From: Lachnospiraceae bacterium
GTDB taxonomy: Bacteria; Bacillota; Clostridia; Lachnospirales; Lachnospiraceae
Length of the DNA stretch: 64,000 nucleotides
Direction: 5' to 3'
Assembly: GCA_022483465.1 (NCBI GenBank)
Contig: JAKVNF010000004.1
Coordinates: 433,713-497,712, forward strand
A program made the position numbers and the translations under genes. Of the stretch, positions 50,316-58,485 are shown in pieces (the first letter of the stretch is position 1; each line of letters opens with the position of its first letter). The notes under the pieces are model-generated. The model was not told the DNA's origin. It made no database searches and saw nothing but the letters and a program-made list of their open reading frames with translations.

Positions 50316-50420
50316 CAGGCCACACCCTCTATCGCCGCTGATGGCTCTTATTCCATAAGGTGTGAATAGTTCCGGCCTCCTGCCTGATTTAGGATACAGC
50401 CATCAGGAGGTAAGAGTACT

Positions 50421-52008
50421 ATGAATAATATTTATGCTAATGATGAACTCGCAAAAGCTACTGCTGTTGCCCAGTTCCGTTTCGCACTGATCGCTCCTGT
50501 AATCCAGGGGCTTTATTCTGATGCCAGTGCCACGGAGTATTACAAACGGATCACGGAAAAACCGCTGAAGCTTCCAGACGGAACTGCTGTGACATACAGC
50601 TACAAGACCGTTGAAAAGTGGGCATCGATGTACAAACGTGGTGGTTATGATGCACTGATGCCCCAGGCCCGTTCTGACAAGGCGTTAGTAAAGAACCGGG
50701 TTGATGGGTTCCATACCACAACCTCCATGGTGAACTCTCGACGCGATAATGTCCGATGAAGATATAGAATCCCCATTTGGAGCTCTTTTCTTCTCCGCAT
50801 AATGCCTATCTTGTTATTTATAGTCACATACTCGGCAAGTGAGTGTATGTGTTTAGGCAATCTAGGTGATGCTTTGTTACATGATGCAACACAGCACGGA
50901 TAGGAGTGTACCCAGCTCGAGCTCAAAGTGAGGTATTAGTGGTCTCATGCTAGGCGATCGCTTATCAACCCGTTTCTTAACTAACGCCTCTGACAAAGGT
51001 TCTGCCAGAGCGCTCTCTGATGCGGCCATCGAGGAGATCTACAAGGTCAAGGAGAAGTTTCCGAGGCTGAACGCCACACAGATCTATCACCACCTTGTTG
51101 GCAACGGTCTTCTCTCCTCAAAAGTCAATGTCTGCTCTGTCCAGCGCTTCATCAGACGTAACGATCTCAAGTCGGCCAGAAATCCCAACGTACGGGACCG
51201 CAAACAGTTCGAGGAGGACGCTTTCGGGCGTATGTGGCAGGCTGATACCTGTTACCTGCCGCACATCACCGAGGACGGGCAGGTCCGCCGCGTCTATGCC
51301 ATCATGATCATCGATGACCATTCGAGGCTCCTCGTCGGCGGCGAACTGTTCTACAGTGACAATGCCGCCAACTTCCAGAAAGTATTCAAAGACGCCATCG
51401 CAGCCTACGGCATCCCTTCAAAGCTCTACGTCGATAACGGCTGTTCCTATGCCAATGAACAGCTTTCCCTCATCTGCGGCAGCCTCGGCGTTGTACTGCT
51501 CCACACAAGAGTACGCGACGGCGCCTCCAAAGCGAAGATCGAGCGCAGCTGGTTAACACTCAAGGAGACCTGGCTGTACAAGCTGGATATGGAGTCCATC
51601 CACTCCCTGGCGCAGTTCAACGGCATGCTCAGGGAATATATGCGTTCTTATAACACTTCCTTCCATTCCGGGATCGGCTGTACGCCCATGGACCGGTACC
51701 TGAAGACAAAGGACCAGATCAAGGCTCCTGCCTCACAGGAATGGCTGGATGAATGTTTTCTCAACCGGATCAACCGACGCGTGAAGAAAGATGCCACTGT
51801 CTCCATCGATAAAGTCAGTTACGACGTGCCCATGCAGTTCATCGGGCAGAGCGTTGAGATCCGCTTCCAGCCCAGCGACATGAGCACAGCCTTCATCCTT
51901 TACGATAAAAAGCGCTTCCCGATCCGTCAGACCAACCGTGTAGAGAACTGCCACACGAAGCGTGATAACATCACGATCGACTACGCGAAGATCGGAGATG
52001 CATCATGA
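50421..52008 (+). pseudogene. rve-type (TniA/Mu-like) transposase, interrupted by a MITE
   Basis: It starts at ATG 50421 with AGGAGG. The first 89 codons encode a helix-turn-helix region (YSYKTVEKWASMYKRGGYDA). After ...MPQARSDK the MITE at 50682-50988 cuts in; the frame resumes with GSARALSDAAIEEIYKVKEK. Removing the MITE and one TCTGACAA duplication rejoins it. The catalytic core is otherwise whole: MWQADTCYLPHI (first Asp), KLYVDNGCSYANEQ (second Asp), GASKAKIERSWLTLKE (Glu), then a Mu-like C-terminal beta domain. Its TGA overlaps the ATPase start. It is inactive as it stands. Confidence 0.88.
50682..50988 (-). mobile_element. ~308-bp MITE, copy d
   Basis: 307 bp, opposite orientation to copy a. 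It has an 8-bp duplication TCTGACAA (50674-50681 and 50989-50996) and is inserted in the rve-type transposase gene. Confidence 0.94.
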
Positions 52009-52817
52009 GCAGTTTTACAGCGTACTACGGGCTTACCTGCAATCCGTTCGACAAGCAGTCACTGAAGGAAAGGGATCATTTCGAGTCCTCGGATTTCAAA
52101 GAAATGACTAGCCGCCTGAATTATCTCAAGGACGTGCGTGGGATCGGCGTTTTTACCGCGCGTCCCGGGATGGGCAAGACCTTTGTCCTGCGCTGCTTCG
52201 CCGCCGGACTCAACCCAAACCTGTACCACATGGCTTACATCTGCCTGTCCACCGTAGGCGTCACAGATTTCTATAAAGAGTTCTGCGGCATCCTTGGCGT
52301 CAGCCAGAAAGGCAGCAAACCGGCGTTGTTCAAGGCGATCCAAGAGCAGATCTATTACCTGTACAAAGAGAAGAGGCAGCCGCTGATCCTTGCGATAGAT
52401 GAAGCGCAGGAGCTCTCCACCTCGATCCTGAACGATCTGAAGATGATCATGAACTTCAGATACGATTCCCTGAACTGCTTCACACTCATCCTTGTGGGAG
52501 AATCCCAGCTGAACATAAAGCTCTCTCTTCCCATCCACGAAGCGATCCGTCAGCGGATCACTGTTCACTATGACTTTAAGGGGCTCACTGCAGATGAGAT
52601 CCCGGCATATGTGCGGCATAAGATCCATGTCGCCGGAGGAGCCGATTCCATTATTGACGATGCTGCTATGGCGTCAGTCCATTCCCTGTCGCAGGGTAAT
52701 CCCCGGGTCATCGATACGCTGATGACGGATGCCCTGACTATCGGCGCCCAGATGGATAAAAAGGTCATCGACGCTGAAGTTATCATGGCCGCCGCAAATA
52801 ACCGGCAGCTCGGATGA
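52005..52817 (+). CDS. ExeA/TniB-like AAA ATPase
   Basis: 270 residues from ATG 52005, overlapping the transposase stop (ATGA). AAA_22/ExeA-type ATPase: opening motif YYGLTCNPFDKQS, Walker A TARPGMGKTFVLR (~residue 50), Walker B LILAIDEAQELS (~130), sensor FTLILVGESQLN (~165), and a C-terminal lid HSLSQGNPRVIDTLMTDAL. Paired with an rve transposase, it would select and load targets, as TniB and TnsC do. It is intact, although its transposase is broken. Confidence 0.88.
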   Translation: MSSFTAYYGLTCNPFDKQSLKERDHFESSDFKEMTSRLNYLKDVRGIGVFTARPGMGKTFVLRCFAAGLNPNLYHMAYICLSTVGVTDFYKEFCGILGVSQKGSKPALFKAIQEQIYYLYKEKRQPLILAIDEAQELSTSILNDLKMIMNFRYDSLNCFTLILVGESQLNIKLSLPIHEAIRQRITVHYDFKGLTADEIPAYVRHKIHVAGGADSIIDDAAMASVHSLSQGNPRVIDTLMTDALTIGAQMDKKVIDAEVIMAAANNRQLG

Positions 52818-52844
52818 AGAAGCAGAAGAACAGATCAAAAGACC

Positions 52845-53075
52845 GTGAGGAGGGGATCTCTCTGCGGCCTTTTTCCGTATCTCGCCTTAATAACAGGCAC
52901 CGGCGCGGAACTGGTAAGAGACCTGGCAGGATCATGCCGCATTTCTGCTCAGAGTGTGCCGCAGGTTACGGTCTGGCACAATCCCAACGGAGAGAACACC
53001 GAAATTAAACTGCCGTTTGCGCCGCTGGCAACGTGCCGCATGACAGTGAGAAAGGCCATTTGCTCGCTCGACTGA
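52845..53075 (+). CDS. possible small protein downstream of the AAA ATPase
   Basis: 76 residues if started at GTG 52845. The frame ALITGTGAELVRDLAGSCRI then VTVWHNPNGENTEIKLPFAP reads like natural protein, and it lies 27 bp after the ATPase stop on the same strand. There is no clear ribosome site and I recognise no family. A competing frame from ATG 52814 (overlapping the ATPase stop by ATGA) is basic and low in complexity and seems less likely. Confidence 0.3.
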   Translation: MRRGSLCGLFPYLALITGTGAELVRDLAGSCRISAQSVPQVTVWHNPNGENTEIKLPFAPLATCRMTVRKAICSLD

Positions 53076-53242
53076 ATCAGAATACTATGCCGAAGATATT
53101 TGATTATGCGGCATGTTTCATACATACTTTAGACAATATGTAATGGCCCCCGAGTTTTGTAGTCATCGAGGATTAGCCGTATACTCTATAACGTATTCAA
53201 AGAGTTACAGCATACCATCATACAAAATCGGAGGCCATTGAC

Positions 53243-54382
53243 ATGGAGTATAGCACAGTGTTTGTTGGAATGGATGTCCATAAAGACACTTTCTCGGTTT
53301 GTTGTTACACATACGAGGATGACAAGTGCAGATTCAAGCGCACCTTTAGTTCTGATTACAAAAATGTGCTCCAATATATCGCCAGCATGCACAAACAGTA
53401 TGGTGAAAAAGCAAATTTCGTCACCGCATATGAAGCTGGCTGCCTTGGGTATTCACTGTACAATCAGCTTACCGCTCATAATGTAGAGTGTATTATCATG
53501 GCTCCGACAACCATGGCCAAGACTGCAAACGCCGGAAAGCACAAAACAGACCGTCTGGATTCTGAAATGATTGCCAAGTGTCTTGCCGACAGAAACTATC
53601 ATGCAGTCCATATTCCTACTGAGGAGGATGACCAGGTCAAAGAATACATTCGCATGCGCGATGATCATAAATTGGCATTGAAGAAAATCAAACAGCAGAT
53701 TCTTGCATTCTGCCTCCGCCGAGGACTGCATTATTCAGATCCAGATTCAAAGTCCAAACCTCATAACTGGACACAGAAACATCTCAAATGGCTCAGAGAC
53801 CAGGCTTCTGCTCTGAATGGAGAATACAAAGATGCCCTTGAGGAATATCTGGGGACCTTCGATTATCTGACCGATAAGATCACACGTCTTGACCAGAAGA
53901 TCGAGGAGATCTCTCAGAAAGATACCTATCGCGAGAAGGTCAAACATCTCTCATGTTTCATCGGAGTCAAAACGGTCACCGCAATGGGAGTTCTTTCCGA
54001 GGTGGGTGACTTTAGCCGGTTTAAATCGGCTGAGCAGTTTGCCTCCTATCTTGGTCTTGTACCAGGGGAGAATTCGAGTGGCGGATCCAGAAATATGCTG
54101 TCACTGACCAAAGCAGGAAATTGTCATGTGCGCAGACTGTTGATTGAATCTGCACAAAGCTACGCAAGAGGCAGAATCGGAGCTAAATCCAAAGAACTTC
54201 TAAAACGCCAGGAGGGAGTAGAGCCCAAGTATGTGGCATATGCAGATAAAGCCAATGAACGGCTGCGCAGGAAGTTTTACAGGCTTACGGAAGACGGGAA
54301 GATCAGAAATGTGGCTGTTGCAGCTGTTGCGCACGAGCTTTCCTGCTTCATCTGGGGAATGATGACAGATCATGTGGCGTAA
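53243..54382 (+). CDS. IS110-family transposase (DEDD plus Ser recombinase)
   Basis: 379 residues from ATG 53243. The N-terminal RuvC-like DEDD domain shows VGMDVHKDTFSV (Asp), VTAYEAGCLGYSLY (Glu) and GKHKTDRLDSEMIAKCL (Asp pair). A coiled-coil middle covers ~residues 140-225. The C-terminal Transposase_20 domain has IGVKTVTAMGVLSEVGD and GLVPGENSSGGSRN, where the Ser run holds the catalytic serine. It is intact. IS110 enzymes use an element-encoded bridge RNA; a candidate lies directly downstream. Confidence 0.93.
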   Translation: MEYSTVFVGMDVHKDTFSVCCYTYEDDKCRFKRTFSSDYKNVLQYIASMHKQYGEKANFVTAYEAGCLGYSLYNQLTAHNVECIIMAPTTMAKTANAGKHKTDRLDSEMIAKCLADRNYHAVHIPTEEDDQVKEYIRMRDDHKLALKKIKQQILAFCLRRGLHYSDPDSKSKPHNWTQKHLKWLRDQASALNGEYKDALEEYLGTFDYLTDKITRLDQKIEEISQKDTYREKVKHLSCFIGVKTVTAMGVLSEVGDFSRFKSAEQFASYLGLVPGENSSGGSRNMLSLTKAGNCHVRRLLIESAQSYARGRIGAKSKELLKRQEGVEPKYVAYADKANERLRRKFYRLTEDGKIRNVAVAAVAHELSCFIWGMMTDHVA

Positions 54383-54816
54383 TGAAACAAGTGGGGTACA
54401 TCTGCTGAACGCTGCTGTCAAGACTGCTACGCACCGCCGTAGGCGGCAAGGTCTTGACATCATCGTTCAGCAGATGTCAGCGATCATTAGGCAGTAAGCG
54501 GGATAAGCCGCTTACAGCGGCTGAGCAAAATCGAAGGCACCTTGAGGTGGTATTGAAGTCCTTCAAGGTTTGGGCTATCTGCGACAAATCTATGTTGACA
54601 CAGACAGTAATATTTCTGTGATTCACGTTTTTAGACGGCAGAGCCCGCGGCGGACCATTGGCCTGTTGGTAAGGAGCAATCCGAATCCACGTATATCAGA
54701 GTGGTCAAATGCCGGTGAACTGAGATTCGATGCCACCTCAAGATGCCTTCGGTCAGGGAGTACATGGCCAGCCAGGACTACAAAAGTTTGCGGGTGACAC
54801 CCGGAAGGTCTTGACA
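54383..54816 (+). ncRNA. candidate IS110 bridge RNA region
   Basis: A nested stem starts at about 54398: outer arms ACATCTGCTGAACG and CGTTCAGCAGATGT, inner GTCAAGAC/GTCTTGAC, apical CGCC/GGCG. Further hairpins are GTAAGCGG/GCCGCTTAC (54493-54514), CCTTGA/TCAAGG (~54540-54567) and CACAGA/TCTGTG (~54599-54620). AAGGTCTTGACA in the first stem (54447-54458) recurs at the right end of the element (54804-54815), as expected if an RNA guide pairs with the donor end. Exact RNA ends are unknown. Confidence 0.55.
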
Positions 54817-54898
54817 AGGGCCATTACATATCAGATTTCTTCGGCATAGTTTTTTCTTCGGCATAGTCACTATTATACCGAATTCAGGATAACTCAGA

Positions 54899-55190
54899 CA
54901 GAGGCTGCCATTATCGATGGCCTGGTTGGATTGATCGTATGAATTCAGCTGGACTGATCAGATCTATGTCAAAAAAGGGATGCTCTCCAGACAATTCAGC
55001 CTGTGAAGGCTTTTTCGGTCGATTGAAAAACGAGATGTACTATGGGCATAACTGGAAGAATGTAACAATTGACCAGCTCATTGAGAAAGTCGACAAGTAC
55101 ATACGCTGGTATTCAGCAGAACGGATTAAGCTTTCACTAGGAGGGCTAAGCCCACTTCAGTATCGCAAGATGCTTATGCTAGACGTCTAA
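54899..55190 (+). pseudogene. IS3-family OrfB transposase, C-terminal fragment
   Basis: Same fragment as at 44293-44590 in the opposite direction: DRGCHYRWPGWIDRMNSAGL then SMSKKGCSPDNSACEGFFGR and the end LGGLSPLQYRKMLMLDV. One residue differs in the stretch after VTID (Leu here, Phe there). The start is missing and the first two catalytic Asp are absent. Confidence 0.85.
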
Positions 55191-55247
55191 TGGCGGTCCA
55201 AGATTCCGTCCGCACCCCCAAATGGCCCAAATCACCCGACGCTAACA
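54899..55247 (+). mobile_element. IS3-family element, 3' half (right copy)
   Basis: Mirror image of 44236-44590, ending with the IS terminus ...GCTAACA at 55247. It lies only about 20 bp from the guaA terminator, so it may have removed the left arm of the newest island. Confidence 0.85.
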
Positions 55248-55267
55248 TCATTTCTGAATTAAAAATA

Positions 55268-55331
55268 GCCAGAACCCCTATAAAATAAGGGTTTCTGGCC
55301 TCACAATCACAAAAATTACTTATTCCAATTC
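55268..55331 (-). repeat. guaA 3' end and terminator, current attachment site
   Basis: TTATTCCAATTCGATTG (55320-55336) encodes Ile-Glu-Leu-Glu-stop. The terminator stem (GCCAGAA.../...TTCTGGC, 55268-55299) with a U-run in the minus direction follows. It is the reference for the five similar sites further left. Confidence 0.75.
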
Positions 55332-56870
55332 GATTGTTCCCGGCGGCTTACTCGTGAGATCATAGAACACTCTGTTGACGCCCTTGACCTCATTGATGAT
55401 CCGGTTCATGCAGGTCTGGAGCACGCTCCAGGGAATCTCTGCCGCCTCTGCGGTCATGAAATCAGAGGTGATCACACCGCGCAGGGCCACCGCATAGTCG
55501 TATGTTCTGCCGTCTCCCATGACGCCCACCGAGCGCAGATTGGTCAGAGCGGCAAAGAACTGGCCTTTTCCCATGTCGATGCCGGCCTTCTCGAGCTCCT
55601 CCCGGTAGATGGCATCCGCATCCTGGGTGATCCGCACCTTTTCTGCTGTCACCTCGCCCACAATGCGCACGCCCAGTCCCGGGCCGGGGAAGGGCTGACG
55701 GAAGACCAGGTTTTTCGGCAGTCCCAGCTCCAGGCCGGTCTGCCGCACCTCATCCTTGAAGAGATTGCGGAGGGGCTCCACGATCTCCTTGAAGTCCACA
55801 TGCTTGGGAAGACCGCCCACGTTGTGATGAGACTTGATCACCGCGCTGCCGGTGCCGACAGCACCGCTCTCCACCACATCGGGATAGATGGTTCCCTGTG
55901 CCAGGAAGTCCACCCGGCCGATCTTCTTGGCCTCTTCCTCAAAGACATTGATGAACTCCGCGCCGATGATCTTGCGCTTCTGCTCCGGATCGGTCACCCC
56001 GGCGAGCTTGTCGTAGAAGCGCTGCTGGGCATTGACACGGACAAAGTTCAGCTCAAACGGTCCCTTCTCGCCAAAGACCGCCTCGACCTCATCGCCCTCA
56101 TTCTTGCGCAGCAGACCGTGGTCCACAAACACACAGGTCAGCTGCTTCCCGACGGCGCGGGAGAGAAGGGCTGCTGCCACAGAGCTGTCGACGCCGCCGG
56201 AGAGTCCCAGCAGCACCTTGCCATCTCCAATCTTCGCACGCAGAGCCTTCACGGTCTCCTCCACGAAAGAGGACATCACCCAGTCTCCGCTGCAGCCGCA
56301 GACATCGATGATGAAGTGGCGCAGCATCTTCATGCCCTCGGTGGTGTGCACCACCTCCGGGTGGAACTGCACCGCGTAGAGTTTGCGCGCCGGATCCTCC
56401 ATGGCTGCCACCGGACAGTTCTCGGTGTGGGCTGTCACATGGAAGCCCTCCGGTACACTGGCGATGTAGTCGGTGTGGCTCATCCAGGTTGTGGTCTCTC
56501 CCGGCACATCCTGGAACAGGACGGAATTCCGGTCATCCACGGTGATCTGCGTGTGGCCGTACTCGCTGACCGGTGCCGTCTTGACCGTGCCGCCGAGCTT
56601 GTAGGCCATCAGCTGGGATCCGTAGCAGATGCCCAGCACCGGAATGCCCAGGGAAAACAGTGCCGCATCGTAGGTCGGGGAATCCTCCTTGTACACGCTG
56701 TTGGGCCCGCCCGTCAGAATGATCCCCTTGGGATGGAGATCTCGGATCTGTTCTATCGGCATGGTGTACGGATGGATTTCACAGTAAACGTGATTCTCTC
56801 TGACGCGTCTTGCTATCAGCTGCTTGTACTGGCCGCCGAAGTCCAGGACGATCATCAATTCTCTGGCCAT
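55320..56870 (-). CDS. guaA: GMP synthase (glutamine-hydrolysing)
   Basis: 516 residues, normal length, from ATG 56868-56870 with GAGAGGAGG upstream. It converts XMP, ATP and glutamine to GMP in the last step of guanine nucleotide synthesis. The N-terminal class I glutamine amidotransferase shows Cys in [17 protein letters not shown] and His/Glu in [10 protein letters not shown]. The ATP-pyrophosphatase has the P-loop [32 protein letters not shown] begins the dimerisation domain, and the protein ends KPPGTIELE. The 3' end is a known integration target for genomic islands in several Firmicutes and other bacteria, and the layout here fits that. Confidence 0.97.
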   Translation of the reverse strand: MARELMIVLDFGGQYKQLIARRVRENHVYCEIHPYTMPIEQIRDLHPKGIILTGGPNSVYKEDSPTYDAALFSLGIPVLGICYGSQLMAYKLGGTVKTAPVSEYGHTQITVDDRNSVLFQDVPGETTTWMSHTDYIASVPEGFHVTAHTENCPVAAMEDPARKLYAVQFHPEVVHTTEGMKMLRHFIIDVCGCSGDWVMSSFVEETVKALRAKIGDGKVLLGLSGGVDSSVAAALLSRAVGKQLTCVFVDHGLLRKNEGDEVEAVFGEKGPFELNFVRVNAQQRFYDKLAGVTDPEQKRKIIGAEFINVFEEEAKKIGRVDFLAQGTIYPDVVESGAVGTGSAVIKSHHNVGGLPKHVDFKEIVEPLRNLFKDEVRQTGLELGLPKNLVFRQPFPGPGLGVRIVGEVTAEKVRITQDADAIYREELEKAGIDMGKGQFFAALTNLRSVGVMGDGRTYDYAVALRGVITSDFMTAEAAEIPWSVLQTCMNRIINEVKGVNRVFYDLTSKPPGTIELE

Positions 56871-56961
56871 GTTCCTCCTCTCCTATTGCTGTATTTCTCG
56901 TTTTGTCTGCAGACCATTTTACCCGTTTCTCTGCGGTTCGGGAACCCCTTTTTGCGCGGGT

Positions 56962-58413
56962 CTAGATCCGCCCGTTCAGTTTCCAGTAAAGACTCTGCGC
57001 GTAGGAATCGGTCATGCCGCAGACGTAGTCGGTGACCAGCATCAGCCGCAGATAGAGCTTCTCCTGCGGCGATCTGCCGCTGCTGTAGATCTGGTAGATC
57101 GTGCGGTAGTTCTCCGAGACCAGGGTCATCAGCCGGCGGTTGTAGGGTGTCAGCTCCCGGCCGGTGTCATAGTCGAGGACCGCCGCGGTGAACCGCTCCA
57201 GCAGGCCCTTCAGGATGCTGTCCGCCGCGACCTCGATGTGGATGATCGTGGAGGACTGGAATACGTGGTCATTGGCGAGCTCTCCCAGCACGTCATTGAG
57301 CTTTCCCGCACCGGTCACCTCCAGCAGCTCCGTCCCGAAGGATCCGTCCAGGATCTCGTCGTAGTGTGTGATGAAGCTCTCCTGTGCCGCGTGGAGGAGC
57401 TCCGTCTGCACCCGGATGAGCCAGTTCTGGATGGCGTAGTTGTCCGGCCGGGACATGCCCCGGTCGACGCCCTTCTGGTACCGGTGCTTCAGATCCTCGA
57501 TGGCCTGCCGGTAGAGACTCTGGCTTCCGGAGGCGGGCTCTGCCGCATCCTCCGCCCCGCACCTTGCCTCGAGCTCATCCCGCAGCTGGTGGTAGGTGAG
57601 GAAGCCCTTCCGGTAGGCATCCTCGATGTCCGCGGTATGATAGGCGATGTCGTCCGCCGCCTCGAGAAGATAGGTCAGGGGATGCCGCCTCCCGTCAAGG
57701 CCGCAGGAGGTCTCCACATCCGAAAAGACCTCCCGATCCGCCTGGAAGTATCCCATCTTGTGGGCGCGGATGGGGCCACTGGGGTCGATCTCCAGGGAGC
57801 TCACCGGGTACTTGATGATCGTGGCCAGAAGTGCTTTGGTCAGGTTCATCCCGTGCTCATCCACCAGGTAGTGGAGCTTGGTGACCACCCGGAGGGCCTG
57901 GGCGTTGCCCTCAAAGTGCAGGAAGTCTGCCTTCTGCGCATCGGTCAGGAGCTTTTCCAGGGGCACCGGGCCGGACCCTTGCGTCCACTCCGGGACATAG
58001 GTGATCCGGGGCAGGGCTTCCTGGAAAAAGGTCCGGATGCTGGTCTCCCCGAAATGCCCAAATGGGGGATTGCCGATATCGTGTAACAACCCGGCACAGC
58101 TTAGGATGTCGCAGATATCTGTCTGGTTGTCCGGGTGGAAGGAGGGGTCCTTTGCATCCCGCAGGATGGCCCGGCCGACGCTCTGGCCCAGGGACTTGGC
58201 AAAGGAGGAGACCTCCAGGGAGTGGGTGAGCCGGGTGCGCACAAAGTCACTCTGGTCCAGCGGGAAGACCTGGGTCTTGTCCTGGAGTCTTCGGAAGGAG
58301 GCACTGCCGATGATCCGGTGGTAGTCCTTCTCGTATTCCGAGCGAAGGTCAGACGTTCCCTTCGAATGGTAGCTCCGGATCCGGTCCGGGCACAGCAGGG
58401 TTTGCCAGTCCAT
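56962..58413 (-). CDS. dgt: dGTPase / HD-domain dNTP triphosphohydrolase
   Basis: 483 residues from ATG 58411-58413 (GGAGG nine bases upstream). It removes triphosphate from dGTP (or other dNTPs), controlling nucleotide pools. HD-domain metal ligands are visible in VRTRLTHSLEVSSFAKSLG (first His), CAGLLHDIGNPPFGHFGE (His-Asp) and LLEAADDIAYHTADIEDAYR (distal Asp). The N-terminal YEKDYHRIIGSASFRRLQDK is the family opening. It lies 91 bp upstream of guaA on the same strand. Assignment to dGTP rather than other dNTPs rests on family only. Confidence 0.92.
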   Translation of the reverse strand: MDWQTLLCPDRIRSYHSKGTSDLRSEYEKDYHRIIGSASFRRLQDKTQVFPLDQSDFVRTRLTHSLEVSSFAKSLGQSVGRAILRDAKDPSFHPDNQTDICDILSCAGLLHDIGNPPFGHFGETSIRTFFQEALPRITYVPEWTQGSGPVPLEKLLTDAQKADFLHFEGNAQALRVVTKLHYLVDEHGMNLTKALLATIIKYPVSSLEIDPSGPIRAHKMGYFQADREVFSDVETSCGLDGRRHPLTYLLEAADDIAYHTADIEDAYRKGFLTYHQLRDELEARCGAEDAAEPASGSQSLYRQAIEDLKHRYQKGVDRGMSRPDNYAIQNWLIRVQTELLHAAQESFITHYDEILDGSFGTELLEVTGAGKLNDVLGELANDHVFQSSTIIHIEVAADSILKGLLERFTAAVLDYDTGRELTPYNRRLMTLVSENYRTIYQIYSSGRSPQEKLYLRLMLVTDYVCGMTDSYAQSLYWKLNGRI

Positions 58414-58424
58414 ATCAATACCTC

Positions 58425-58463
58425 CAAAAAAAAGCGCCCGACCAGTTTTCCGGTACGGGCGCT
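58425..58463 (-). terminator. terminator of the NlpC/P60 gene
   Basis: Stem AGCGCCCG/CGGGCGCT (58433-58440, 58456-58463) followed on the minus strand by a run of eight U. Confidence 0.85.
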
Positions 58464-58485
58464 GACTGACTTGTCAGTTGATCAC

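Larger units (their letters stand above)
53136..54830 (+). mobile_element. IS110-family element, IS1111-like layout
   Basis: Perfect 14-bp subterminal inverted repeats ATATGTAATGGCCC at 53136-53149 and 54817-54830. There is a short left non-coding part (~95 bp), the transposase, and a long right non-coding part (~450 bp). Subterminal inverted repeats and a long right end are features of the IS1111 group. No target duplication is expected in this family. Confidence 0.8.
44617..54865 (+). mobile_element. recombinase-in-trio (RIT) element with nested insertions
   Basis: Perfect 28-bp inverted ends at 44617-44644 and 54838-54865 each hold two CTATGCCGAAG units separated by AAAAAA. Outside them a 27-bp direct repeat (44591-44617 and 54872-54898, core ACCGAATTCAGG) flanks the element. 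Further single CTTCGGCATAG-type units lie at about 44998 and 53083. Inside are three consecutive tyrosine recombinases plus later cargo: a MITE, IS1595 copy 2, a DUF6431/rve/AAA unit and an IS110-family element. The units at 44998 and 53083 may mark the original, smaller RIT. Confidence 0.7.
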
